A stretch of 51,932 bases of DNA from Weissella muntiaci (GTDB lineage: Bacteria > Bacillota > Bacilli > Lactobacillales > Lactobacillaceae), in contig NZ_SDGZ01000026.1 of the NCBI RefSeq assembly GCF_008107635.1, positions 17,721 to 69,652 of the forward strand, written 5' to 3'. Below the pieces are notes generated by a model that worked only from the letters and a program-made list of their open reading frames with translations, was not told the DNA's origin and ran no database searches. The translations under genes and the position numbers were made by a program. Every line of letters starts with the position of its first letter. Within the stretch, counting starts at the first letter, position 1. This document shows positions 7,998 through 17,513 of this stretch, one piece after another.

Positions 7998-8131
7998 AAA
8001 AAACCTCCGTATGATAGTAGGAGTCAAATGGAAGTATAATAGCGAAAAATTAATGAAAACAAGGAATGATACGCCCGGAATTGTGGTTTAAAGCTTTGCG
8101 ATTAAATCAGCATTTATCTTCATGAAAAGAC

Positions 8132-8160
8132 TTGCATTAAAAATATAAGGCTGTTATACT
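8132..8160 (+). promoter_or_regulatory. str operon (rpsL) promoter
   Basis: TTGCAT (8132-8137), exactly 17 bases, TATACT (8155-8160). It implies a leader of about 150 bases before rpsL. Confidence 0.85.
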
Positions 8161-8167
8161 AATCTTT

Positions 8168-8300
8168 GTGCTTTTGGAGAGCAACTGTTCGTATGGTTCA
8201 TACGACGTGCTGAACTGCGAACCTGAGCGCCAATCTAGCCACATACCGGTTATTAAATGATACACCTGGATATGTGGACTAAAATAAATTATAGAAAATT
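8168..8300 (+). promoter_or_regulatory. Structured untranslated leader of rpsL-rpsG
   Basis: The leader contains TCGTATG (8189-8195) / CATACGA (8199-8205), a tight hairpin with a 3-base loop that can be extended outward by GTT and GAAC segments, and CCACATA (8239-8245) / TATGTGG (8271-8277), a longer stem-loop. There is no T tract, so a terminator is unlikely; S7 or S12 autoregulation is possible but unproven. Confidence 0.5.
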
Positions 8301-8320
8301 TGAAAGGAGACTCTTAGACA

Positions 8321-8737
8321 ATGCCTACTATTAACCAATTGGTTCGTAAGCCTCGTAAGTCAAAGAGCACGAAGTCAAAGTCACCTGCTTTGAACTTCGG
8401 TTATAACTCACAATCAAAGAAGACGACTAGTTTGTCATCACCACAAAAGCGTGGTGTTGCAACTCGTGTCGGAACTATGACACCTAAGAAGCCTAATTCA
8501 GCTTTGCGTAAGTACGCCCGTGTACGTTTGTCAAACTTGATTGAAGTTACTGCATATATCCCTGGAATCGGTCACAACTTGCAAGAACACTCAGTTGTTC
8601 TTATCCGTGGTGGTCGTGTTAAGGATTTGCCTGGTGTACGTTACCACATCATTCGTGGTGCTTTGGATACAGCCGGTGTCGATGGACGTATGCAATCACG
8701 TTCAAAGTACGGTGCAAAGCGCCCTAAGAAGAAGTAA
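8321..8737 (+). CDS. rpsL: 30S ribosomal protein S12
   Basis: 138 residues, the longer Gram-positive form. [12 protein letters not shown] begins the protein, and the decoding-centre loop [11 protein letters not shown] has Lys56 at the position where streptomycin-resistance changes occur in other bacteria; the second such Lys, in [13 protein letters not shown], is Lys101. Both are wild type, so the sequence gives no sign of ribosomal streptomycin resistance. S12 lies at the A site and takes part in tRNA selection. A strong AAAGGAG precedes the ATG. First gene of rpsL-rpsG-fusA; no tuf follows fusA. Confidence 0.98.
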   Translation: MPTINQLVRKPRKSKSTKSKSPALNFGYNSQSKKTTSLSSPQKRGVATRVGTMTPKKPNSALRKYARVRLSNLIEVTAYIPGIGHNLQEHSVVLIRGGRVKDLPGVRYHIIRGALDTAGVDGRMQSRSKYGAKRPKKK

Positions 8738-8756
8738 TTAAGGGAGGACATTAAGA

Positions 8757-9227
8757 ATGCCACGTAAGGGTTACACTAAGCAGGCTGAAGTTCTGCCTGA
8801 TCCAATTTATAACTCAAAGCTAGTTTCACGTTTAATCAATCGCTTGATGCTTGATGGTAAGCGTGGAACTGCTTCAACAATCTTGTACGATGCTTTTGAT
8901 CGTATCAAGGAATCTACTGGTCAAGAGCCATTGACAGTTTTCGAAGAGGCATTGAACAACATCATGCCTGTTTTGGAAGTACGCGCACGTCGTGTTGGTG
9001 GATCTAACTATCAAGTTCCAGTCGAAGTTCGTCCAGAGCGTCGTGTGACTTTGGGATTGCGCTGGTTGGTGCAATACTCACGTCAACGCGGTGAGCATAC
9101 AATGAACGAGCGTTTGGCTAAGGAAATCATGGATGCAGCCAATAACACTGGTTCAGCTGTGAAGAAGCGTGAAGACACACATAAGATGGCTGAAGCCAAC
9201 CGTGCCTTTGCACATTACCGTTGGTAA
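8757..9227 (+). CDS. rpsG: 30S ribosomal protein S7
   Basis: 156 residues, standard length. [25 protein letters not shown]... is typical, with the signature [18 protein letters not shown] and a C-terminus of [13 protein letters not shown]7 nucleates the 30S head and contacts tRNA at the E site. It follows rpsL by 19 bases with GGGAGG as ribosome binding site, so the two are co-transcribed. Confidence 0.98.
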   Translation: MPRKGYTKQAEVLPDPIYNSKLVSRLINRLMLDGKRGTASTILYDAFDRIKESTGQEPLTVFEEALNNIMPVLEVRARRVGGSNYQVPVEVRPERRVTLGLRWLVQYSRQRGEHTMNERLAKEIMDAANNTGSAVKKREDTHKMAEANRAFAHYRW

Positions 9228-9234
9228 TAAATTT

Positions 9235-9286
9235 AGTGGCTATTGCTTTGTTGCACTAGCCACTTTTCTGTAATATACGGTATAAT
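9235..9286 (+). promoter_or_regulatory. Hairpin plus internal promoter between rpsG and fusA
   Basis: AGTGGCTA (9235-9242) pairs with TAGCCACT (9257-9264), followed by TTTT: a weak or partial terminator. TTGCAC (9251-9256), 17 bases, TATACG (9274-9279), with TATAAT at 9281-9286, offers fusA its own start. Read-through plus re-initiation would let EF-G levels differ from those of S12 and S7. Confidence 0.6.
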
Positions 9287-9338
9287 TATTTGTAGCATAG
9301 TCTTTTTAGACTAAAATTTATTCAAGGAGACAATTCAC

Positions 9339-11459
9339 ATGGCTAACAAGCGTGAATACCCATTGAACCGTACTCGTAATATTGGTATCATGGCGCACAT
9401 TGATGCAGGTAAGACAACTGCAACTGAGCGTATCTTGTACTATACGGGTAAGATTCACAAGATTGGTGAGACTCACGATGGTGCATCTCAAATGGACTTT
9501 ATGGATCAAGAAAAGGAACGTGGAATCACGATCCAGTCAGCTGCAACTACTGCGGTTTGGCATGGTTTCCATGATCAGTTCGCTAAGGAACCAATCCGTA
9601 TTAACATCATTGATACACCAGGACACGTGGACTTCACAATCGAAGTTGAGCGTTCATTGCGTGTTTTGGATGGTGCCGTAGCTGTTTTGGATGGTGCCGC
9701 TGGTGTTGAGCCTCAAACAGAAACTGTTTGGCGCCAAGCTGAAACATATGAAGTACCTCGTATCGTTTTCGTTAACAAGATGGACAAGATGGGTGCTGAC
9801 TTCCAAATGTCAGTTGACTCATTGAAGTCTCGTTTGGACGCAAACGCAAAGGCTATTCAATGGCCAATCGGTGCCGAAGATGATTTCGAAGCAATTATTG
9901 ATTTGATCACTAAAGAAGCTTTGTACCCCGTTGATGAATTGGGTGAGAAGTGGGAGCCACGCGCAATCCCTGCTGATTATGTCGAATTAGCTGAAGAAAA
10001 GTACAACGAATTGGTTGAAGCCATCGCTGATGTTGATGACGATATCATGGAGAAGTACTTGGGCGGAGAAGAGATCTCTCAAGAGGACTTGAAGGCTGCC
10101 ATTCGTCGTGCAACGATTTCATTGCAATTCTATCCTGTATTAGCTGGTTCAGCTTACAAGGATAAGGGTGTGCAAATGATGTTGGATGCAGTTGTTAACT
10201 ACTTGCCATCACCACTAGACGTTAAGCCTTATGTTGCTAACGATCCAGATACTGATGAAGAAGTTGACTTGATGGCAAATGATGAAGATCCATTTGCTGC
10301 CTTGGCCTTTAAGGTTATGACTGATCCTTTCGTTGGTCGTTTGACATTTATGCGTGTCTATACTGGTGTCTTGGAAGCCGGTTCATACGTTTTGAACACA
10401 TCACGTAACAAGCGTGAGCGTGTTGGTCGTTTGCTACAAATGCACGCCACAAACCGTACTGAAATCGAAGAAGTATTCTCAGGTGATATCGCTGCTGCGA
10501 TCGGTTTGAAGGATACAACTACTGGTGACTCTTTGACAGCAATCGAGCGTCCATTGATTTTGGAATCAATGGAGTTCCCAGAGCCAGTTATCCAATTGGC
10601 AATTGAGCCAAAGACGAAGGCTGATCAAGATAAGATGTCAACAGCTTTGCAAAAGTTGGCTGAAGAAGATCCTTCATTCCGTGCTGAGACTAACCCTGAA
10701 ACTGGTGATACTTTGATTTCTGGTATGGGTGAGTTGCACTTGGATATCATCGTTGACCGTTTGCGTCGTGAGTTTAACGTTGATGCCACTGTTGGTGCTC
10801 CACAAGTTGCCTACCGTGAGGCGTTCACTAAGACTGTTCAAGCTCGTGGATACTTCAAGCGTCAATCTGGTGGTAAGGGTCAATATGGTGATGTTTGGAT
10901 TGAATTCTCACCAAATGATGAAGGAGCTGGTTACGAATTTGAGGATGCCATCGTTGGTGGTGTCGTTCCTCGTGAGTACATCCCTTCAGTTGATGCTGGA
11001 TTGAAAGACTCAATGAATGCTGGTCCTTTGGCTGGCTTCCCATTGGTTGACTTGAAGGCCAAGTTGTATGATGGATCATATCATGATGTCGATTCTTCTG
11101 AAGCTGCCTTTAAGATCGCTGCTTCATTAGCTTTGCGTGAGGCTGCCAAGACTGCTGGTGCAGTTATCTTGGAACCAATCATGAAGGTTGATATCGTTGT
11201 TCCTGAGGATAACTTAGGTGATGCAATGGGTCACGTTTCAGCTCGTCGTGGTTTGCTAGAAGGTCAAGAGCAACGCGGAAACGCAATGACAGTGCACGCT
11301 AAGGTGCCACTATCAGAAATGTTTGGATATGCAACTACTTTGCGTTCATCAACGCAAGGTCGTGGTACTTTCCAAATGTCATTCGATCACTATGAAGCCG
11401 TTCCAAAGAACGTGCAAGAAGAGATCGTTAAGAAGTATGGTCGTTCAGACGCTGAATAA
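9339..11459 (+). CDS. fusA: Elongation factor G
   Basis: 706 residues, full length. The GTPase motifs are all intact: AHIDAGKT (G1), the Thr-containing [10 protein letters not shown] switch I, DTPGHVDF (G3) and [10 protein letters not shown] (G4). Domains II-V follow ([56 protein letters not shown]). EF-G drives translocation and, with RRF, ribosome recycling. AAGGAG stands 8-13 bases before the ATG. Codon choice is strongly biased (Leu TTG, Arg CGT, Ser TCA), as expected for a very highly expressed gene. A promoter and hairpin separate it partly from rpsG; a strong terminator ends the unit. Confidence 0.98.
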   Translation: MANKREYPLNRTRNIGIMAHIDAGKTTATERILYYTGKIHKIGETHDGASQMDFMDQEKERGITIQSAATTAVWHGFHDQFAKEPIRINIIDTPGHVDFTIEVERSLRVLDGAVAVLDGAAGVEPQTETVWRQAETYEVPRIVFVNKMDKMGADFQMSVDSLKSRLDANAKAIQWPIGAEDDFEAIIDLITKEALYPVDELGEKWEPRAIPADYVELAEEKYNELVEAIADVDDDIMEKYLGGEEISQEDLKAAIRRATISLQFYPVLAGSAYKDKGVQMMLDAVVNYLPSPLDVKPYVANDPDTDEEVDLMANDEDPFAALAFKVMTDPFVGRLTFMRVYTGVLEAGSYVLNTSRNKRERVGRLLQMHATNRTEIEEVFSGDIAAAIGLKDTTTGDSLTAIERPLILESMEFPEPVIQLAIEPKTKADQDKMSTALQKLAEEDPSFRAETNPETGDTLISGMGELHLDIIVDRLRREFNVDATVGAPQVAYREAFTKTVQARGYFKRQSGGKGQYGDVWIEFSPNDEGAGYEFEDAIVGGVVPREYIPSVDAGLKDSMNAGPLAGFPLVDLKAKLYDGSYHDVDSSEAAFKIAASLALREAAKTAGAVILEPIMKVDIVVPEDNLGDAMGHVSARRGLLEGQEQRGNAMTVHAKVPLSEMFGYATTLRSSTQGRGTFQMSFDHYEAVPKNVQEEIVKKYGRSDAE

Positions 11460-11483
11460 GCTCTGAATAAAGATTATATTGTA

Positions 11484-11524
11484 AAAGACGGACTTCCCAT
11501 TTTTTGAGAAGTCCGTCTTTTTTT
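11484..11524 (+). terminator. fusA terminator
   Basis: Perfect 13-base stem AAAGACGGACTTC (11484-11496) / GAAGTCCGTCTTT (11508-11520) plus T tract. Confidence 0.95.
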
Positions 11525-11533
11525 ATTTTGTAA

Positions 11534-11571
11534 TGCAAGCGCTTTCCTTTGGCGAAATTTTGTTCTATACT
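11534..11571 (+). promoter_or_regulatory. cre site overlapping the promoter of the small gene at 11596
   Basis: TGCAAGCGCTTTCC at 11534-11547 matches the CcpA-binding cre consensus except for the last base. It overlaps the inferred -35 TTTCCT (11543-11548), which is 17 bases from TATACT (11566-11571). A repressor bound here would block RNA polymerase, so repression by preferred sugars is expected. Confidence 0.65.
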
Positions 11572-11595
11572 AAAAACACGGAAGGCGGGTATGTG

Positions 11596-11805
11596 ATGAT
11601 GGCAGAATATTATATTCAACTGAATGAGAATGATGAAATTCCATTGGAATTTAACCCAGCATATTTTGCAGGGTTCAATGTGTACCACCGCTTGAATGTC
11701 AGTCAATCTCCAGACGAAGCATTAGGCTATAGTGAACGACAGGAAGCCGAAAAGGTTGCTGCACAATTGACGGAAGTAGGTTTTTCCGTGGAAATTAAGC
11801 AGTAG
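11596..11805 (+). CDS. Small uncharacterised acidic protein under cre control
   Basis: 69 residues from ATG 11596 (ATG 11599 is equally possible; GTG 11593 is in frame). A GGAAGGCGGG stretch supplies the ribosome binding site. There is no signal peptide or membrane segment. The first half alternates charged and aromatic residues (EYYIQLNEND, NPAYFAGFNVYHR); the second half looks like a helix-strand unit ending GFSVEIKQ. I do not recognise the family. It has its own promoter and terminator, so it is a single-gene unit, and the overlapping cre suggests a role in or a response to carbon supply. Confidence 0.7.
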   Translation: MMAEYYIQLNENDEIPLEFNPAYFAGFNVYHRLNVSQSPDEALGYSERQEAEKVAAQLTEVGFSVEIKQ

Positions 11806-11811
11806 AGAAAC

Positions 11812-11840
11812 AGCCGAGTTAATAACTTGGCTATTTTTTT
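11812..11840 (+). terminator. Terminator of the small cre-controlled gene
   Basis: AGCCGAGTT / AACTTGGCT stem (one G-T) with 3-base loop, then a T tract. Confidence 0.88.
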
Positions 11841-11955
11841 GCAAAGATTCTAGTTCTTGCTTATTGAGAGCATACATCACTATGTTAATTTGAAGGATTA
11901 TGTAAAAAATGGGCTGACAAGCGGAGTATTGCAGTCTTTATCGCTCAGAATTCAC

Positions 11956-11984
11956 TTTATTTTGCTAGATAATGACTATATAAT
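11956..11984 (+). promoter_or_regulatory. Probable potABCD promoter
   Basis: TATAAT at 11979-11984, 17 bases after a poor TTTATT (11956-11961). It lies about 35 bases before the potA start. Confidence 0.5.
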
Positions 11985-12017
11985 TAAAGTTACTGTTAAG
12001 AAAGGTGGTATCCGTGA

Positions 12018-13124
12018 TTGACGCAGCCAATTATTGAATTTAAGCACGTCGCTAAAAGTTTTGGCGATACACTTGTTTTGAAAAATGTGGATCTCGAAAT
12101 TGAGGCGGGTAAATTCTATACCCTATTAGGGCCTTCTGGTTCAGGAAAAACAACTATTCTCCGTTTGATTTCGGGAATGATTGATGCAACAGAAGGCGAT
12201 ATTATGTTTGCCGGACGGCGGATTAATGATGTTCCTGCGGAGAAACGCCCAGTGAATACGGTTTTCCAAAACTACGCGCTTTTTCCAAATATGAATGTTT
12301 TTGACAACGTTGCTTTTGGAATGTCGATTAAAGGGAAACCTAAAAATGAAATAACTGCAAAGGTCACGGAAATGCTCGGCTTGGTAAAGTTATCCGGCTT
12401 AGAAAATCGTGAGATCAGTGAGTTGTCTGGTGGACAACAGCAACGAGTCGCGATTGCGCGGGCTTTGGCAAATGAACCCCAGGTTCTTTTGCTGGATGAG
12501 CCGTTATCCGCACTTGATTATAAGTTACGTAAACAAATGCAATATGAATTACGTGAGATTCAGCAGCGACTGGGAATCACATTCATCTTCGTAACACATG
12601 ATCAAGAAGAAGCCCTGGCAATGTCTGATTGGATCTTTTTAACAAATGACGGTGAGATCGCTCAAAATGGAACTCCTGTCGATATCTACGATGAACCAAT
12701 TAATCGTTTTGTTGCAGACTTCATTGGTGAGTCAAATATTATCCCTGGGATCATGAAGGCAGACTATCTGGTTCATTTTGTCGGCAAGGATTTTGAAAAT
12801 GTCGATGGTGGTATGCGCCCAAATGAGCCGGTTGAAGTTGTACTACGACCTGAGGATCTTGATTTAGTCGAGGTTAGCGCTGGAAAACTAGTAGTTACGA
12901 TCGACGATCAGTCATTTAGAGGCGATTATTATGAAATTACAGCCCATGATGATGATCAAAATGAGTGGCAAGTTCAAGCGACCAATCCGGCTGTAATTGG
13001 TGAACGTCGTGGTCTTTTCTTCGACCCAGAAGATATTCATATTATGCGATTAAATGAATCGGAAGATGAATTTGACGCACGGCTAGAGAAGTACGAAGAG
13101 GAGACAGAGGACGATGACCAATAA
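12018..13124 (+). CDS. potA: Spermidine/putrescine ABC importer, ATP-binding subunit
   Basis: 368 residues. Walker [10 protein letters not shown] (~38-46), Q-loop, signature [15 protein letters not shown], Walker [13 protein letters not shown] and the H-loop THDQ are intact; a TOBE-type regulatory domain occupies ~245-355. The predicted start is TTG 12018, with AAAGGTGG about 9 bases upstream; the nearby GTG at 12014 is out of frame. PotA powers polyamine uptake through PotBC. First gene of potABCD; it overlaps potB by 11 bases. The C-terminus is strongly acidic ([20 protein letters not shown]). Confidence 0.95.
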   Translation: MTQPIIEFKHVAKSFGDTLVLKNVDLEIEAGKFYTLLGPSGSGKTTILRLISGMIDATEGDIMFAGRRINDVPAEKRPVNTVFQNYALFPNMNVFDNVAFGMSIKGKPKNEITAKVTEMLGLVKLSGLENREISELSGGQQQRVAIARALANEPQVLLLDEPLSALDYKLRKQMQYELREIQQRLGITFIFVTHDQEEALAMSDWIFLTNDGEIAQNGTPVDIYDEPINRFVADFIGESNIIPGIMKADYLVHFVGKDFENVDGGMRPNEPVEVVLRPEDLDLVEVSAGKLVVTIDDQSFRGDYYEITAHDDDQNEWQVQATNPAVIGERRGLFFDPEDIHIMRLNESEDEFDARLEKYEEETEDDDQ

Positions 13125-13923
13125 ACGTCTAACAAGTTATACCTTGCCGTATTACTTGTGGGTGATGCTATTTGTTATTGCCCCGTTGATTTTATTGCTG
13201 ATTCAGAGTTTTAAAAACTTTAATGGCAACTTCACGATATCGAACTATATCAATTTCTTCGACTCATGGACCTATATTCGGATGACTTTGAATTCGTTAT
13301 GGATTGCAGCGATCGTCACGGCGGTAACTTTGTTAATTTCTTATCCGATGGCGTATTTTTTGACACGCTTGAAAAATCGACAATTCTGGCTATTGTTGGT
13401 GATTTTGCCAACATGGGTTAACCTATTACTTAAAACGTATGCATTTATTGGGTTATTTGCTCAGAATGGTTCAGTGAATAATTTTCTTGCATTTATTGGG
13501 TTAGGACGACAGCAGCTACTCTTTACGAATACATCATTTATTTTAGTAGCGGCTTATATCCAAATTCCTTTTATGATTATGCCAATCTTTAATGCGTTAA
13601 TTGACCTAAATCCGAGTTTGGTGAATGCCGCTCGTGATTTGGGAGCAAGCCCTTGGCAGACTCTCCGACGAGTTGTTTTCCCACTTACTTGGGGAGGCGT
13701 GCGCTCAGGAATTCAAGCTGTGTTCATTCCGACGCTATCACTTTTCATGATTACAAGATTGATTGGTGGAAACAAGGTGATTACCTTGGGAACGGCAGTT
13801 GAGGAACATTTCTTAGTAACTCAAAACTGGGGAATGGGTTCAACAATCGGAATTGTCTTGATTATTGCAATGGCCTTAACGATGTATGTAACCCGCGATC
13901 GAAAGAAGCGAGGTGATCGCTAA
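13114..13923 (+). CDS. potB: Spermidine/putrescine ABC importer, permease PotB
   Basis: 269 residues with six predicted membrane helices. The EAA-loop motif that docks the ATPase is [20 protein letters not shown] (~171-190). The start ATG lies inside the end of potA, with GAGG just before it, so translation is coupled. It forms the translocation pore together with PotC. A one-base stop/start overlap leads into potC. Confidence 0.94.
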   Translation: MTNKRLTSYTLPYYLWVMLFVIAPLILLLIQSFKNFNGNFTISNYINFFDSWTYIRMTLNSLWIAAIVTAVTLLISYPMAYFLTRLKNRQFWLLLVILPTWVNLLLKTYAFIGLFAQNGSVNNFLAFIGLGRQQLLFTNTSFILVAAYIQIPFMIMPIFNALIDLNPSLVNAARDLGASPWQTLRRVVFPLTWGGVRSGIQAVFIPTLSLFMITRLIGGNKVITLGTAVEEHFLVTQNWGMGSTIGIVLIIAMALTMYVTRDRKKRGDR

Positions 13924-14732
13924 TGCAAGTAGCAAAACAATCAAAGTGGGCAAACTCATATTTAGTCTTTGTTTTCATTTTAATGTACGCACCAATTTTT
14001 TATTTGATCTTTTATTCTTTCAACGCTGGCGATTACATGCACGACTTTTCGGGCTTCTCGCTGACACATTATGCAGCAATGTTTAGTGATTTACGTTTGA
14101 TGGGAATTTTAGTGAATACTTTTATCATTGCGCTATTGTCGGCATTGCTTGCAACCTTGATTGGGACTTTCGGTGCGCTGGGTATTTATAATACTCGACA
14201 AAAGAATCTGAAGGTAACCCTTTTGTCTTTTAACAATGTTTTAATGGTTTCGCCAGATGTCATCATTGGGGCTTCCTTTTTGATTCTATTTACCTTGATC
14301 GGTATAAAACTAGGCTTTCTAACGGTCTTATTATCACATATTGCCTTCTCGGTACCAATTGTCGTACTGATGGTCTTGCCTCGTTTGGAGGAGATGGATC
14401 GTGATTTGATCACGGCAGCTCGTGACTTAGGTGCTAACAGTCAGCAAGTGTTAAGTCGGATCATTTTGCCATATGCTTGGCCTGGAATTCTAGCGGGTTT
14501 CTTTATGGCAATTACTTATTCGCTAGATGATTTTGCGGTAACCTTCTTTGTGACTGGATCGGATTTTTCAACCTTGTCTGTGGAAATCTATTCTCGAGCT
14601 AGAACAGGGATTGATTTGTCGATTAACGCACTTTCGGCGCTGATGTTTGTAATCTCATTGGTTCTGGTTGTTGTGTATTACTTCATCTCTGTAAGAGGGA
14701 TTCGTAGTAAAAATACGGGGGTGATGCGATAA
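13923..14732 (+). CDS. potC: Spermidine/putrescine ABC importer, permease PotC
   Basis: 269 residues, six predicted membrane helices. The EAA-loop motif TAARDLGANSQQVLSRIILP is present, and the segment TYSLDDFAVTFFVTG is characteristic of PotC. The TAATG junctions with both potB and potD show one polycistronic unit. Second half of the membrane pore. Confidence 0.94.
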   Translation: MQVAKQSKWANSYLVFVFILMYAPIFYLIFYSFNAGDYMHDFSGFSLTHYAAMFSDLRLMGILVNTFIIALLSALLATLIGTFGALGIYNTRQKNLKVTLLSFNNVLMVSPDVIIGASFLILFTLIGIKLGFLTVLLSHIAFSVPIVVLMVLPRLEEMDRDLITAARDLGANSQQVLSRIILPYAWPGILAGFFMAITYSLDDFAVTFFVTGSDFSTLSVEIYSRARTGIDLSINALSALMFVISLVLVVVYYFISVRGIRSKNTGVMR

Positions 14733-15817
14733 TGCGACGCTTGAGTATTTTTTCAATAATCATTGCTGTGGTTGTAACGGCTTTGGCCATTATTAGTTTT
14801 CAATTGGGTCAAGCTCAACAACCGACGCGTAAGGCCTCGCGGACGAATAATGTATTAACTATTTATAACTGGGGTGAATACATTGATCCTAGTTTGATTA
14901 GTAAGTTCGAGAAGCAAACGGGCTATCAAGTTAATTACGTGACCTTTGATTCAAACGAAGCAATGTACACGAAAGTAAAGCAAGGCGGAACTGCTTATGA
15001 TATTACGGTTCCGTCGGATTATATGGTCGATAAGATGCGGCAAGAAGGTTTACTGAACCGTTTGGATTTGAGCAAAATTCCAAATCTTAAATACTATGAT
15101 CCACAGTATATGAACTTAGCCTTTGATCCGCATAATCAATATTCCTTACCATATTTCTGGGGAACCTTGGGGATTGCCTATAATGATCAAAAAGTTAAGG
15201 CGGATGAGGTCAAAACATGGAATGACTTGTGGTCAGATAAGTGGCATGGCAAGATCATGTTGACGGATTCATCACGTGATATGTTGGGCGTTGCCCTTGC
15301 ATCGGATAACTTATCGGTGAATACTACGAGTAACATGGCGTTAAACGTGGCGGCTAAGAAGTTGATGGCTTTGGCGCCCAATACTCAGGCTATTTTGGCC
15401 GATGAAATCATGAATTACATGGTGAACGGTGAGAGTAGCGTGGCAGTGGTTTATTCCGGCCAAGCGAAGGAAATGGCTGATCAGAACTCGCACATTAAAT
15501 ACGTTATTCCTGAAGGTATTGGGAATATGTGGGTGGACAATCTAGTGATTCCTAAAACGGCGGCGAATAAGCCTGCTGCATATGCGTTCCTGAATTTCAT
15601 GTCGGACCCTCGAAATGCAGCTCAAAATGCAGAATGGGTTGGTTATTCGACACCGAATAAGGGGGCTTTGAAATATCTACCAAAGTCCCTGACTCAGGAT
15701 CAAGAATGGTATCCATCAGGAGATAAATTGAAGGGTAAAGAGGTTTATCGTAATTTATCACCTTATTGGACTCAGCAGTATAATGATCTATGGTTGCAGG
15801 TTAAAATGCATCAATAA
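14732..15817 (+). CDS. potD: Spermidine/putrescine-binding protein, membrane-anchored
   Basis: 361 residues. A single hydrophobic N-terminal segment (~5-26) is followed by the binding domain, with IYNWGEYIDPSL, FDSNEAMYTKVKQGG, DITVPSDYM, YFWGTLGIAYN and ADEIMNYM, hallmark polyamine-pocket segments of PotD. There is no Cys in the signal region, so it is not a lipoprotein. An uncleaved N-terminal anchor is likely, as in streptococcal PotD. It captures polyamines outside the membrane and hands them to PotBC. Last gene of the operon; a bidirectional terminator follows. Confidence 0.95.
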   Translation: MRRLSIFSIIIAVVVTALAIISFQLGQAQQPTRKASRTNNVLTIYNWGEYIDPSLISKFEKQTGYQVNYVTFDSNEAMYTKVKQGGTAYDITVPSDYMVDKMRQEGLLNRLDLSKIPNLKYYDPQYMNLAFDPHNQYSLPYFWGTLGIAYNDQKVKADEVKTWNDLWSDKWHGKIMLTDSSRDMLGVALASDNLSVNTTSNMALNVAAKKLMALAPNTQAILADEIMNYMVNGESSVAVVYSGQAKEMADQNSHIKYVIPEGIGNMWVDNLVIPKTAANKPAAYAFLNFMSDPRNAAQNAEWVGYSTPNKGALKYLPKSLTQDQEWYPSGDKLKGKEVYRNLSPYWTQQYNDLWLQVKMHQ

Positions 15818-15819
15818 CA

Positions 15820-15878
15820 TAAAAAACCGAACAAGCGTGTTCCTGATTTGACAGGAGCTCACTTATTCGGCTTTTTTT
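15820..15878. terminator. Bidirectional terminator between potD and the cyclophilin gene
   Basis: AACCGAACAAGCGTG ... TTCCTG pairs with CAGGAG ... TATTCGGCT with small bulges; an A tract on the left and a T tract on the right serve both converging genes. Confidence 0.85.
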
Positions 15879-16698
15879 ATTGTGCGTCGGCTGGTAGACT
15901 AACCGGTGCGTCAGTTACGACTTGAACTTCGGTAACTTTAATTGCAGTTTTGGGCTTATCGCTACTAGAAACAGCGACTTTTGCAATTTTGTCAACGACA
16001 TCCATGCCATCGATAACCTGACCAAAGACAGTGTAATCACCATCCAAACCAGGGTTACCACCGTTTTTATAGGCGTTATAAATCTTGGTTGGATAAGCGC
16101 TTTTTTTAATATTTGCACGTTGATCAGCTGGATTTTGATTGATGAAAAACTGTGAACCATTCGAACTACTTTGCCCGGTATTTGCCATGGCGAGGGCGCC
16201 ACGAATGTTATACAAAGACGATGAGATTTCATTCTTAAAGCCAGTACCGCTATCAACTTTAGAATTTTTCCCATTCCAAATTGACTTACCACCGGTACCG
16301 TCTCCCTTAGGATCGCCACCTTGAATCATAAAGCCTTCAATTACGCGATGGAAGGTTGTATTGTTGTAATACCCCTCTTTGGCAAGTGTAACAAAATTGG
16401 TTACAGCAAGCGGTGCATACGTGTTGAATAATTTGATCTTAATATCACCATCAGATGTCTTGATGATTACAAGACTTTCATCAGAAGAGACGCTATCTGA
16501 AAGCTGTGGTAATGCAAGCTTGTTGAGGGCGGCTTGTGACTTACCATCATTTTGACTTGCTGACAATTTGGAGCTTGTATCCGAATTGTTTGAGTCTGAA
16601 GTTGATGTATTTGGACGAGTTAGCGCGAAAATCACTAATCCAATGATCGCAATAGTGATTAAACTGAGCGCCCAGATTTGAACGGGGATTTTTTTCAT
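15877..16698 (-). CDS. Membrane-anchored cyclophilin-type peptidyl-prolyl isomerase
   Basis: 273 residues. A basic start, one membrane segment (~8-28) and a Ser/Asn/Asp-rich linker (~30-75) lead to a complete cyclophilin domain (~78-262): FHRVIEGFMIQGGDPKGDGT with the catalytic Arg, ALAMANTGQSSSNGSQFFI, and DGDYTVFGQVIDGMDVVDKI. It should sit on the outer face of the membrane and speed up proline isomerisation in secreted proteins. Surface cyclophilins of related bacteria are often lipoproteins; here there is no lipobox Cys. AGGAGC precedes the ATG. It is transcribed towards potD and separated from the upstream stress-protein gene by a terminator. Confidence 0.93.
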   Translation of the reverse strand: MKKIPVQIWALSLITIAIIGLVIFALTRPNTSTSDSNNSDTSSKLSASQNDGKSQAALNKLALPQLSDSVSSDESLVIIKTSDGDIKIKLFNTYAPLAVTNFVTLAKEGYYNNTTFHRVIEGFMIQGGDPKGDGTGGKSIWNGKNSKVDSGTGFKNEISSSLYNIRGALAMANTGQSSSNGSQFFINQNPADQRANIKKSAYPTKIYNAYKNGGNPGLDGDYTVFGQVIDGMDVVDKIAKVAVSSSDKPKTAIKVTEVQVVTDAPVSLPADAQ

Positions 16699-16760
16699 AA
16701 TAGCTCCTATGTTAAATGTTAATTTATAAATGCACGATGTAAGGTTTTCAGAAATAAATA

Positions 16761-16804
16761 AAAACCGAACAACTATCTAATTTTAACATAGGTAGTTGTT
16801 CGGT
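16761..16804 (-). terminator. Terminator of the universal stress protein gene
   Basis: On the minus strand ACCGAACAACTA pairs with TAGTTGTTCGGT, followed by TTTTATTTATTT. Confidence 0.88.
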
Positions 16805-16848
16805 CTTTATTTAAAAACAAATTTATTTAAATCGCAAGATGTAATGAT

Positions 16849-17298
16849 TTATTGAACAATCAAAACGTCGACTGATGCATTTTGGATCACAAAAGCGGTT
16901 ACGGAACCAACCAGTAAACGTTCCAAAGCGTTTAATCCAGACTTGCCAAGCATAATCAATTCATTGTCATGATCTTCTGGGAAATCGCGGGCAATCACGG
17001 TCTTTGGTGATCCGAAACGAACGTGAATATCAACGTCGGTAACGCCTTCTTTACTAGCGAGATCCTTGTATTCAGCCAATTTCTCCTCAGCGTCTTGAAC
17101 TAATTGATAAACCACATCACCTGAAATTGACATACCAGCAAGTCCTGAAAGTGAGTTTGTATCAATTACATAGAGAAGGTCGAGGCGGGTGTTATTACGA
17201 ACAGCAACGGCCGACGCTTTTTTAACAATCCGCTTTGAGATGTCTGACCCATCGACGGGGGCCAAAATGTTCTTGTAGCTCATACTGTCTGTTGCCAT
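16849..17298 (-). CDS. Universal stress protein (UspA family)
   Basis: 149 residues, one Usp domain. It opens YKNILAPVDGSD and ends VDVLIVQ. The ATP-binding signature G-x2-G-x9-G-(S/T) is present as GKSGLNALERLLVGSVT, so this is probably a nucleotide-binding member. AAAGGACGG supplies the ribosome binding site on the minus strand. It is a monocistronic unit between its own promoter and terminator. Usp proteins of this type accumulate in stress or growth arrest; the precise function is unknown. Confidence 0.93.
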   Translation of the reverse strand: MATDSMSYKNILAPVDGSDISKRIVKKASAVAVRNNTRLDLLYVIDTNSLSGLAGMSISGDVVYQLVQDAEEKLAEYKDLASKEGVTDVDIHVRFGSPKTVIARDFPEDHDNELIMLGKSGLNALERLLVGSVTAFVIQNASVDVLIVQ

Positions 17299-17337
17299 GA
17301 TAAAATACCGTCCTTTTCAAATCTGTCTAATACTTAT

Positions 17338-17374
17338 ATTATAACTCATGAAAAAATAAATGAAAGCGGTTTAT
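17338..17374 (-). promoter_or_regulatory. Possible uspA promoter with a weak cre-like element
   Basis: Minus-strand CTTTCA (17366-17361), 17 bases, TATAAT (17343-17338). TGAAAGCGGTTTAT on the plus strand at 17361-17374 resembles a cre half plus a degenerate half and would overlap the -35. Confidence 0.4.
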
Positions 17375-17513
17375 ATCGAACAGAAGATGAACATTGTCTG
17401 AAAATATTGTTATAATATTAAGTTATGTAAAACGTTGGTTGGCCACTTTGATCTTTTGGTGCAATTTGTTTCAGAAGTGGTTGACCTTGTTGAGAGTGGG
17501 AGGGTTATTATTT

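Noticed and set aside
9382-11079. Several long open frames overlapping fusA in other frames and on the other strand
   Set aside because: They result from strong codon bias in fusA; no start signals or family similarity.
14732-14830. Missing lipobox in PotD as sole evidence for loss of lipoprotein processing
   Set aside because: Streptococcal PotD also uses a non-lipid N-terminal anchor, so on its own this is normal.
15825-16772. Same decamer AACCGAACAA in the terminators at 15825 and 16763
   Set aside because: Both are stem arms of ordinary terminators flanking one gene; two copies of ten bases are weak evidence for a repeat family.
17361-17374. cre site for uspA
   Set aside because: The second half-site is poor (GGTTTAT); kept only as a low-confidence regulatory annotation, not as a finding.
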